DNA of 64,000 bases from Paenibacillus_E sp964253085. Lineage in GTDB: Bacteria; Bacillota; Bacilli; Paenibacillales; NBRC-103111. The number at the start of each line of letters is the position of its first letter. The first letter of the stretch is position 1. The translations under genes were made by a program, and so were the position numbers. The notes under the pieces are model-generated. The model did no database searches, was not told the origin of the DNA, and saw only the letters and a list, made by a program, of their open reading frames with translations. Where the stretch lies: positions 6,386,001-6,450,000 of the forward strand of contig NZ_CAXUQH020000001.1 in the NCBI RefSeq assembly GCF_964253085.1, read 5' to 3'. Below, in pieces: positions 43,630 to 51,650 of the stretch.

Positions 43630-43662
43630 ATGCCGTTTATTGCATAAGCATATAAACGGCAT
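43630..43662. repeat. Inverted repeat between flippase and glycosyltransferase genes
   Basis: ATGCCGTTTAT (43630-43640) and ATAAACGGCAT (43652-43662) are perfect 11-base arms with an 11-base loop. No T-run follows on either strand. It could stabilise mRNA or tune expression within the operon. Confidence 0.5.
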
Positions 43663-43689
43663 AATATCTAAGCTTAATTAACTACATAT

Positions 43690-45138
43690 TTATGTCTTCC
43701 TAATCAATAAATTTATACATTCTTTTATAAATGATTTCTCTTTAACTGCAAGTAACATAATGAAACAACTAGCACCGCAAACGACTAATATTATTAGTGT
43801 AGATAAACCAGATAAAAAGAGCCCATTTTTTATTAGAGTAAGTAAAATTACCATACCTAAAGTAGAAATAACTATCCAACTAATATTTCTAACTACTGGT
43901 TTTAAATCAATGTCAAAATATCGTTTACCAAGAACTATATTAATTGGGATTACTAATAGTACAATAAAAATACGAGTCCATAAAACGGCTTGCATTCCGT
44001 AATCTTGAATCAAAAAGAGAGTAGGTAAATACAAAATTATACGAAAAATCATAAGTTTAGTATTAATATCTGCTCGGCCTATGGCCCTATATGCTTCTTC
44101 ATTCGCTCCTACAATCCATGATATTCCGTTTGCTAAACCCAAGAACGCAATTACTTGGGAAACACCAGTCCAATTTTCACCAAAAACAACAAATGATATA
44201 TTATCCGCAGTTAAAAATAATCCTGCACCTATTGGAATTGAAATCAGAGAGGCAAATTTGCTAACTTTATGCAATTTTTCTTTAAATTCTTCTGGATTAT
44301 CTTGTAAGCGTGAAAACATACTAAATAACACTGGTAAAATCGGACTTAAAAGAAGTCCAAAAATCATTGATACAAAAGTATTTCCAGTACGATATACACC
44401 CAAATCATGAGTATTAAAATAAGTACCTACGACAAAAGAATCAATCCAAGAAAAAAACCAGGTTAACAGTCCTTCTAACGTTATCCAAATTCCATAATTA
44501 GTCAAATGCTTTAACAATTTCGTTTCAAACCTTAACTTTGGCTTCCAAGAACTCAAGTTCCACATGATAATACTTTGTAATACCGAACCCACTAAAGTTC
44601 CATAAACTAGAGACCAGTATCCCATACCAAACAATGATAAAGAGAGTGAGACTATACCAGGAATAATTATACTTACAATTCGAATAATAGTTAATGGTTT
44701 ATAATTAAACTCACGTTGAAATATTGCACTTTGTATAGAACTAAACGAAGAAAATACCACTTGAATACCTTGCATACGAAGTACATCTTTTATCCTATAA
44801 TCATGAAACCATTGAGAAAATAAATCGGCTGAAAAAAAGATAAAAATATAGATAACAATCCCTAATATGATATTCACCCAAAATATCACATTAGCAATTT
44901 TATCAATTCCTTCCTCAGACTTATACTGTATTATTATACGACTAAAACCAGTATCCCAAAAAATTTGAGAAAAAGTTATTACCATCGCAGCAATTGACAC
45001 AACCCCATAGTCCTCAGGTGTTAGTATCCTAGCAAGTATTACAAAAATTAGAGGGGTAAATGCTTTGGTTCCTAGTTCTGATAGCATCGACCATTTGGAA
45101 GCAGCAATAACTTTTGATCCTAAAGAACTTTTACCCAT
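43690..45138 (-). CDS. Polysaccharide repeat-unit flippase (Wzx/PST family)
   Basis: 482 residues with about 12-14 transmembrane helices. The family start is WSMLSELGTKAFTPLIFVIL, LTPEDYGVVSIAAMVITFSQ and FWDTGFSRIIIQ, characteristic of MviN/MATE-superfamily PST exporters such as WzxC. It moves the lipid-linked repeat unit to the outer face, where the polymerase at 35524-36843 would join the units. Confidence 0.93.
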   Translation of the reverse strand: MGKSSLGSKVIAASKWSMLSELGTKAFTPLIFVILARILTPEDYGVVSIAAMVITFSQIFWDTGFSRIIIQYKSEEGIDKIANVIFWVNIILGIVIYIFIFFSADLFSQWFHDYRIKDVLRMQGIQVVFSSFSSIQSAIFQREFNYKPLTIIRIVSIIIPGIVSLSLSLFGMGYWSLVYGTLVGSVLQSIIMWNLSSWKPKLRFETKLLKHLTNYGIWITLEGLLTWFFSWIDSFVVGTYFNTHDLGVYRTGNTFVSMIFGLLLSPILPVLFSMFSRLQDNPEEFKEKLHKVSKFASLISIPIGAGLFLTADNISFVVFGENWTGVSQVIAFLGLANGISWIVGANEEAYRAIGRADINTKLMIFRIILYLPTLFLIQDYGMQAVLWTRIFIVLLVIPINIVLGKRYFDIDLKPVVRNISWIVISTLGMVILLTLIKNGLFLSGLSTLIILVVCGASCFIMLLAVKEKSFIKECINLLIRKT

Positions 45139-45170
45139 TATCGAGTAGACTCCATCTTAAGTACCTTTTT

Positions 45171-46166
45171 TTAGAAATCTCTTAAAATTATATTATTACT
45201 TTCCATTTCTGCCTTAACTCTTTTTATATCTGCATCAACCATCATCTTGACTAGACCTTCAAAAGTCACTTCTAACTCCCAACCAAGTTTATCCTTGGCT
45301 TTTTTACAATCTCCTAAGAGCAAATCAACTTCTGCAGGTCTAGCAAATTTAGGATCAATTACAACATGGTCTTCATAATTTAATCCGACATAAGAGAATG
45401 CAATCTCTAATAATCTTCTTACTGTATGTGTTTCTCCAGTTGAAATTACGTAATCATCTGGAACTTCTTGCTGTAGCATTAACCACATTGCCTTTACATA
45501 ATCACCAGCAAACCCCCAATCTCGTTTTGCATCCAGATTCCCCATTCGCAACTCTTTTTGAATCCCTAATTTTATTCTAGCCACTGCATCGGATACTTTG
45601 CGTGTAACAAACTCAAGCCCCCTACGCGGAGATTCATGATTAAACAATATCCCTGAGCAAGCAAACATGTTAAAACTTTCTCGATAGTTTACTGTAATCC
45701 AATGACCATATACCTTAGCTACACCATAGGGACTACGAGGATAAAAAGGAGTTGTTTCTCGTTGAGGTACTTCAACAACTTTCCCAAACATTTCACTGCT
45801 AGAGGCCTGATAAAATCGCGCATTGGGTTTGATTATACGTACTGCTTCTAGCATATTGGTTACACCAAGGCCTGTAATTTGTCCCGTTGCTAAAGGTTGT
45901 GGCCAAGATGTTGCTACAAACGATTGAGCTGCTAAATTATAGACCTCATCAGGTTTTGAAATGGTTACTGCATGCACTAAAGAAGCTAGATCCGTTAAAT
46001 CACCATCTATCCACTCAATATCATCTTTAATTTGTTCTACATTAATATAATTTGGAGTACTAGTACGTCGTCTTAAAGCGTACACTTTGTAGCCCTTTTT
46101 AAGTAAAAACTCTGCTAAATAGGATCCATCTTGTCCAGTAACACCAGTAATTAATGCGTTTTTCAT
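45171..46166 (-). CDS. gmd: GDP-mannose 4,6-dehydratase
   Basis: 331 residues. NAD(P)-binding TGVTGQDGSYLAEFLL, then VYALRRRTSTPNYINVE, SSEMFGKV with the catalytic Ser-Glu region, YGVAKVYGHW (Tyr-x3-Lys) and FNHESPRRGLEFVTRKV are the Gmd hallmarks. It converts GDP-mannose to GDP-4-keto-6-deoxy-mannose. The partner Fcl lies immediately upstream and the GDP-mannose source ManC is in the same locus, so the pathway leads to GDP-L-fucose. Confidence 0.96.
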   Translation of the reverse strand: MKNALITGVTGQDGSYLAEFLLKKGYKVYALRRRTSTPNYINVEQIKDDIEWIDGDLTDLASLVHAVTISKPDEVYNLAAQSFVATSWPQPLATGQITGLGVTNMLEAVRIIKPNARFYQASSSEMFGKVVEVPQRETTPFYPRSPYGVAKVYGHWITVNYRESFNMFACSGILFNHESPRRGLEFVTRKVSDAVARIKLGIQKELRMGNLDAKRDWGFAGDYVKAMWLMLQQEVPDDYVISTGETHTVRRLLEIAFSYVGLNYEDHVVIDPKFARPAEVDLLLGDCKKAKDKLGWELEVTFEGLVKMMVDADIKRVKAEMESNNIILRDF

Positions 46167-46223
46167 GTTCCCTCCACTAATTAAATTCCATTTTTCAAAA
46201 AATTAATATTATATAGTTGGATT

Positions 46224-47153
46224 TTAGAGTTGGTTATCCATAAACCATTTATACGCCTGCTTTATACCCTGTTCTAAAGAAGTTTCTGCTTTCCAGCCTA
46301 ATTTATTTAACTTGGTTACGTCAACTAGCTTCCTTGGTGTTCCATCAGGTTTCGATGAATCAAACCTTATAGCGCCTTTAAAACCAACTATATCTTTTAT
46401 TAACCTCGCTAAATCTCCGATAGAAATATCTTCACCTACACCTATGTTTACAATTTCATTTTCTTCATAATGATTCATTATGAAAACGCAGGCATCTGCT
46501 AATTCATCCACATAGAGAAATTCTCGTTTTGGATTACCAGTTCCCCATACTTCTACAAAAGATGATTCATTTTCTTTCGCTTCATGAAACTTGCGAATCA
46601 ATGCTGGCATAACGTGTGATGTCTCTAAATCAAAATTATCATATGGTCCATATAGGTTAGTAGGCATTACCGATATATATTTTGTACCATACTGTCGATT
46701 ATAGGATTGGCACATTTTTATACCTGCAATCTTAGCGATTGCATACGGTTCGTTGGTTGGTTCTAATTCACCAGTCAATAAGTACTCTTCTTTCATCGGT
46801 TGCGGAGCAAATTTCGGGTAAATACATGTGCTACCTAAAAACAATAACTTTTTGACTCCAAACTTATAAGAGGCATCTATAATATTATTTTGTATCATCA
46901 AATTATCACGTATGAAATCAGCAGGGTATGTATTATTTGCAATAATCCCTCCAACTTTTGCAGCAGCCAAAAAAACAAACTCTGGTTCTTCAGATTTAAA
47001 AAACTCTAATACTTCTTGTTGATTTCTTAAATCCATTTCTGAACTTGCCCGATATAATAAATTAGAATAACCTTGATTTTCAAGGTTTCTTAATATAGCC
47101 GAACCAACTAATCCCCTATGACCAGCAATAAATATTTTCTCTTGTTTCTCCAT
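46224..47153 (-). CDS. fcl: GDP-L-fucose synthase
   Basis: About 309 residues from the ATG at 47153 (MEKQEKIFIAGHRGLVGSAI). AAGGGTG stands 7 bases upstream; an in-frame GTG at 47162 overlaps that site. GHRGLVGSA is the cofactor motif, GSTCIYP and YAIAKIAGIKMC the catalytic region, and YNRQYGTKYISVMPTNLYGP is diagnostic of the WcaG/Fcl family. It epimerises and reduces the Gmd product to GDP-L-fucose with NADPH, so fucose is predicted in the polymer. Confidence 0.96.
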   Translation of the reverse strand: MEKQEKIFIAGHRGLVGSAILRNLENQGYSNLLYRASSEMDLRNQQEVLEFFKSEEPEFVFLAAAKVGGIIANNTYPADFIRDNLMIQNNIIDASYKFGVKKLLFLGSTCIYPKFAPQPMKEEYLLTGELEPTNEPYAIAKIAGIKMCQSYNRQYGTKYISVMPTNLYGPYDNFDLETSHVMPALIRKFHEAKENESSFVEVWGTGNPKREFLYVDELADACVFIMNHYEENEIVNIGVGEDISIGDLARLIKDIVGFKGAIRFDSSKPDGTPRKLVDVTKLNKLGWKAETSLEQGIKQAYKWFMDNQL

Positions 47154-47175
47154 TAGTTTCACCCTTGCTTATTTT

Positions 47176-47880
47176 CTAGTAAGCATTTTTCCCAAATAAT
47201 ACACTGAACGTTTTAAGGATTATCTTGACATCCCAATAGACTGTTCTTGATTTAATATACTTCAAATCAAGTTCTACCATTTCAGTAAAACTGAGACTAT
47301 TCCTACCACTAACTTGCCATAATCCAGTACATCCAGGGGTAACTAGCAACCTCTGTTTATCATAGCTTGTATACTCAGCAACCTCACGGGGTAGGGGGGG
47401 TCTCGGGCCTACTAAACTCATTTCACCTTTCAATACATTCAATAATTGAGGAAGCTCATCAATACTTGTTTTTCTAATAAAACGTCCAATCTTAGTTATG
47501 CGAGGATCCTTCTTCATTTTAAACATAGCACCTTTAATTTCATTTTCCTCTAAAAGTTCTTTTAACAATTCCTCTGCATTAGAAACCATAGAACGAAATT
47601 TATACATATTAAAATCTTCTTCATATTTCCCTACTCTGACTTGTTTAAAGAATACAGGTCCACTAGGATCTTCAAGTTTAATTATTAATGCTACCAATAC
47701 AAATACAGGTGAGAGAATAAATAATCCACATAATGATCCCGTTATATCTATTAACCTTTTTATTAGTAAATAACTTCTATTATCGGAGACACTAAAATGA
47801 TTCGAACTTTCTTCTTTGATCAGCATATTTAAACCACTACCCGTATTATACGATGACATGTAATCTCTCCCCATAATCAC
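47176..47880 (-). CDS. Priming undecaprenyl-phosphate sugar-phosphate transferase
   Basis: 234 residues. One hydrophobic segment after KRLIDITGSLCGLFILSPVF, then FFKQVRVGKYEEDFNMYKFR, IDELPQLLNVLKGEMSLVGP and PGCTGLWQVSGR form the complete bacterial sugar transferase domain (PF02397 type). It lacks the multi-helix N-terminus of WbaP-like proteins. It loads the first sugar phosphate onto undecaprenyl phosphate; the donor (Glc, Gal or a HexNAc) is uncertain. Confidence 0.94.
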   Translation of the reverse strand: MIMGRDYMSSYNTGSGLNMLIKEESSNHFSVSDNRSYLLIKRLIDITGSLCGLFILSPVFVLVALIIKLEDPSGPVFFKQVRVGKYEEDFNMYKFRSMVSNAEELLKELLEENEIKGAMFKMKKDPRITKIGRFIRKTSIDELPQLLNVLKGEMSLVGPRPPLPREVAEYTSYDKQRLLVTPGCTGLWQVSGRNSLSFTEMVELDLKYIKSRTVYWDVKIILKTFSVLFGKNAY

Positions 47881-48099
47881 TGAGAATGTTTTACTAAATT
47901 CACTAACGTTGAATAAAACTTATTAGGTACAGTAGTCGGAAAACTCCGAACAATCTTTTTTGAATCATTTCGCCAAATAATCGATCTTATCTACAGGTAG
48001 CCTGTTCATTTGGTGATTTATGTAATAATTAGCCATCGATTACGTCAACTAATCTTATTAACTTTGCTTTGTCTTCCTGCAGTTGATTAACTTGACATG

Positions 48100-48660
48100 A
48101 AATGAATCTGTACCATCCAATTCAATGCAAAATAACATAACAAGACCTTCAGCCAGCGATAAAGACCTAGAAGACTTTGTTTGGTGCCCGCAGCCATCTT
48201 AATGAGCACAAGCAGGCAAAGCCAATAAGCGCCAGCCATACCTGGTTCATAACCACCGCTTGTTCACTTGTTCCGTGAAAATTTTTAATCCGAACTAGTT
48301 GCCTCTTCCATTTAAAGAAGGTCTCTATCGCAATCGCTATCTGTAAATCTGACTGATTTCATACACACTCAAATCAAACCTGTTGGTTAGAATGGTAACT
48401 TGCTTGACTTCGGAATCAACGGTGTGGATGAGACGCAACACGTTTTTTTCGTTCGGGCAACAAAGAGAGCGCCGCGATCACAATATTCGTCGAACCTGGC
48501 GTAGTCGATGTAACCTCAGTCGTACACATAAGTGAGACCGACTTCATCGACTAACGCATCCAACTGACCCCGGTCATATTCTTAGCTGGCATCAGGATAA
48601 TCTTCTCAGGCACAACAGTCTCATCGTTCATGTACACCAGCTTTTGTGCCATTTACGGTA
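48100..48660 (-). pseudogene. Decayed IS4-family transposase
   Basis: The minus strand read in changing frames gives KLVYMNDETVVPEKIILMPA, LDALVDEVGLTYVYD followed by IDYARFDEYCDRGALFVART, and HTVDSEVKQVTILTNRFDLS. It ends in FFKWKRQLVRIKNFHGTSEQ-type pieces and NQVWLALIGFACLCS. These match the catalytic half of IS4-type transposases (Y-(2)-R-(3)-E-(6)-K region). Several stops and frameshifts are present. It separates galU from the priming transferase gene. Confidence 0.75.
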
Positions 48661-48719
48661 GTAAAACGGAAAATAATGAAGATTCAGAGAAAATTGATTT
48701 AAAACTAGAGGAACTAAAT

Positions 48720-49595
48720 TTATGATTTTTGATATTTTAGTAATTCTTCTAGGTATTCTAATACGGAATATCTTAAATCTTCCTTCATTAAGGCGAACTC
48801 AATTGTTGTCTTAATAAAGCCAAATTTCTCACCAACATCATAGCGTGTACCTTCAAAATCATAGGAATATACGCCTTCGATTTCATTTAGCTTTTGAATA
48901 GCATCTGTTAGTTGAATTTCTCCCCCTGCTCCTTTTTCCTGTCTGTCAAGGAATTCAAAGATTTGAGGAGTAAGAATATACCGTCCCATTATTGCTAAAT
49001 TGGAGGGAGCTTCTCCTTTCTTAGGTTTCTCAACGAGATTTCTAACTTTATATAGTCGACCGTAATTTTCATATGGATCGATAATTCCATAGCGATTGGT
49101 TTCATTATCCGGGACAGTTTGAACCCCAATAACAGAAGCTTGTACCTCTTCATATCGATTCATAAGTTGCTTTAAGCAAGGGGTATCAGCTTGAACAATA
49201 TCATCTCCCAATAATACTGCAAATGGCTCGTCCCCGATAAACTTTCGAGCGCACCACACTGCATGCCCTAATCCCTTAGGTTCCTTTTGACGAATATAAT
49301 GAATATCAACACTTGATGTGCGTTTAACTACCTCTAAAAGTTCAAGTTTTTGATTCTCTAAAAGATTTTGTTCCAACTCAAAATGATTGTCAAAATGATC
49401 TTCTATAGCTCTTTTTCCTTTTCCCGTAACAATGATAATATCTTCTATACCGGATTCCACTGCTTCTTCCACTATGTATTGAATGGTTGGCTTATCTACA
49501 ATCGGCAGCATTTCTTTCGGCATAGCTTTAGTAGCAGGCAAAAATCTTGTCCCTAAACCAGCTGCAGGAATAATCGCTTTTCTTACTTTTTTCAT
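48720..49595 (-). CDS. galU: UTP-glucose-1-phosphate uridylyltransferase
   Basis: 291 residues, standard length. IIPAAGLGTRFLPATKAMPK with the conserved LPIVDKPTIQYIVEEAVESG, LGHAVWCARKFIGDEPFAVL and EKPKKGEAPSNLAIMGRYIL are GalU/GtaB signatures. It makes UDP-glucose, the precursor for GalE and for glucosyl transfer. It stands within the polysaccharide locus, between the tyrosine kinase and the priming enzyme. Confidence 0.96.
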   Translation of the reverse strand: MKKVRKAIIPAAGLGTRFLPATKAMPKEMLPIVDKPTIQYIVEEAVESGIEDIIIVTGKGKRAIEDHFDNHFELEQNLLENQKLELLEVVKRTSSVDIHYIRQKEPKGLGHAVWCARKFIGDEPFAVLLGDDIVQADTPCLKQLMNRYEEVQASVIGVQTVPDNETNRYGIIDPYENYGRLYKVRNLVEKPKKGEAPSNLAIMGRYILTPQIFEFLDRQEKGAGGEIQLTDAIQKLNEIEGVYSYDFEGTRYDVGEKFGFIKTTIEFALMKEDLRYSVLEYLEELLKYQKS

Positions 49596-50102
49596 TACTT
49601 ACTCTCCCTTGATAGCCTAATTAACATCTGCCACACCAAATCAACATTTGGTTTGTTTTTATTTTTACATCATATGAGCTCATTTTAATAAAAGACTCAT
49701 TTCAAAATTCGTGATATTAACTGATTAAAATTTTCAAATCAGCCCATTATTTTGAATAAGCTCATACTGGAAAACATGAAAAGCTTAATTAATGGGCATC
49801 TAACGCTCCATCACATCAATCCATCAATCGACAAAAAATGTCTAAGGTGACCACCAACAGCTTGACTGAGTACCTACAGTGATACAGGTTTAGTAGACAT
49901 TACCTTGAGAGATAATCATAGTTATAGCTAAGTATACTGTGATTTCGATATTGCCCCTTGTTCACAAAACTACTAATTCGGTGCCACATACTCACTCGAT
50001 GCAAATTTCGAATAATAAATTCAGCAATTGTCTTTTTTGCGCCTGTAATGCTTGTATTACCGAATAAGTAGTCGTTAATGTTCTATGTCTCTGTGGATCT
50101 TC
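49596..50102. other. 500-base intergenic stretch, no gene found
   Basis: AT-rich with no ORF having a ribosome site. A short CCAAAT/ATTTGG hairpin followed by T-rich sequence on the plus strand lies near 49636-49665. It probably holds the promoter of galU. Confidence 0.5.
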
Positions 50103-50792
50103 TTATTGATTTTCACCGTAGTAATAGTAATAGTAAGCATCTTTATTATTACGATCTACATTATTGAGAACAACACCGAGTATTCTTGCACGTACGTTAT
50201 CCATGTTCTGCTTCGCTTTGAGCACTACTTCTCTTTTCGTCTTGTCTGAATTAACAACAATTATGACACCATCTGAGCGAGTAGCTATGATCTGAGCATC
50301 AGTTACGGCAATTGCCGGGGGAGCATCGATAAGAATAATATCGAATTGCTGCTTTAACTCATCGAGTACACTCAACATCTTTTTGGAAGAGAGAATTTCA
50401 GATGGGTTAGGTGGAATCGGTCCCGAAGTGATAATTTGCAAATTGGGAACAAATGAGCTCTGCAATACGTCAGCAATTGTAAGTTGATTCGTTAATAGAT
50501 TAGTTAGACCCGAGCGATTAGATACATGTAAAGCATGGTGCATGGTAGGTTTCCTCAGATCCCCATCAATAACTAATACTTTCTTGTCCGTTTGCGCATA
50601 GGCGACTGCTAGGTTGATCAACGTCGTTGATTTCCCTTCCCCGGGCCCTGCCGATGTCACCATAATAACTCTCAACTCTTCATCGATTGAAGAAAATTGG
50701 ATGTTCGTTCTCAGCGTCCGATATGCCTCAGAAATTGGAGATTTGGGATTCTGATGTGTAATAATAGGTCTCTTATTGACTGAGTTTAACAT
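50103..50792 (-). CDS. Bacterial tyrosine kinase, CpsD/CapB family (BY-kinase)
   Basis: 229 residues. Walker A SAGPGEGKSTT (about 48-58), Walker A' VLVIDGDLRKP and Walker B IILIDAPP are the three BY-kinase motifs, and the tail ends in a tyrosine cluster (DAYYYYYYGENQ), the autophosphorylation site. The kinase works with the separate membrane modulator encoded just upstream (20-base overlap) to control polymer length and export. The PHP phosphatase at 54137-54907 would reverse the phosphorylation. Confidence 0.95.
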   Translation of the reverse strand: MLNSVNKRPIITHQNPKSPISEAYRTLRTNIQFSSIDEELRVIMVTSAGPGEGKSTTLINLAVAYAQTDKKVLVIDGDLRKPTMHHALHVSNRSGLTNLLTNQLTIADVLQSSFVPNLQIITSGPIPPNPSEILSSKKMLSVLDELKQQFDIILIDAPPAIAVTDAQIIATRSDGVIIVVNSDKTKREVVLKAKQNMDNVRARILGVVLNNVDRNNKDAYYYYYYGENQ

Positions 50793-51528
50793 TTGATTGT
50801 TCCCCTACCCTTTGTTCTTTCTGTTGCTTGCTATGATGTTGAAAATCTTCTGGTTTCATCTTCATGATCATGGTTAAGGTCGGTAAACCTAGGTACTGTT
50901 CGACTTCTTCCTCAGTCTTTAATTTATCATTTAGATACTCCAGCAAAAATGCAATTCCTAATGCAATCATGAGAGACACAACGAAACTGACGGCAACATT
51001 TAGCGTTTTATTCGGTTTAACAGGGACTGGAAGTTCGATATCCTTGGCCTCATTCAATAAGGAGATATTATCCACTTTCATAATCTTGGGGATCTCACTT
51101 TGGAAGACAATAGACACGGCATTCACAATGCTCGCTGCTCGCTCATACGAGGGATCTTGTACGACAAGGGTCATAACTTGTGTATTGTTAACCGAGCTGA
51201 CTTTGACCGTATTGACTAATTGCTCGGCACTAATTTTCAATTCTGGGTAATCTGCAACAACTTTATCCATGATTCTTGGCGTCTTGATGATCTCTTTGTA
51301 AGTGTCAATTAATCTGATGTTCAAGTTAACCGAATTGATATCCACTTGACTTACGCCCACTTGGTCATTTGATTTATTGACAATAAGTTTTGTTGAAGCT
51401 TCATACACGGGCTGCATAAAAAAGTAACTGATAATTCCTGTTGTCACTGTCGCCAGTACAACAATTGCGATAATCATCCACACCCTTTTTTGCAATATTT
51501 TCAAGTAATCCTTTAATTCGAGTTCCAT
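50773..51528 (-). CDS. Chain-length/kinase modulator, Wzz (YveK/CapA) family
   Basis: 251 residues. Two transmembrane helices (VWMIIAIVVLATVTTGIISY and LNVAVSFVVSLMIALGIAFL) enclose an extracytoplasmic Wzz domain (QPVYEASTKLIVNKSND); the PVKPNK motif precedes the second helix. In Gram-positive systems this protein activates the separate BY-kinase through its cytoplasmic tail. The gene overlaps that kinase gene by 20 bases. Confidence 0.94.
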   Translation of the reverse strand: MELELKDYLKILQKRVWMIIAIVVLATVTTGIISYFFMQPVYEASTKLIVNKSNDQVGVSQVDINSVNLNIRLIDTYKEIIKTPRIMDKVVADYPELKISAEQLVNTVKVSSVNNTQVMTLVVQDPSYERAASIVNAVSIVFQSEIPKIMKVDNISLLNEAKDIELPVPVKPNKTLNVAVSFVVSLMIALGIAFLLEYLNDKLKTEEEVEQYLGLPTLTMIMKMKPEDFQHHSKQQKEQRVGEQSNVKLSQ

Positions 51529-51650
51529 TACTTTCCCTCCGCAGCTATGATGTCGAATATCGTCATCGATTGTTTAATTGTTCATCTTAGACAATACAAG
51601 GAATCCCCCCCTTATGAAGAGAGGAGGATTCCTCCTAATTTAAATCTATA

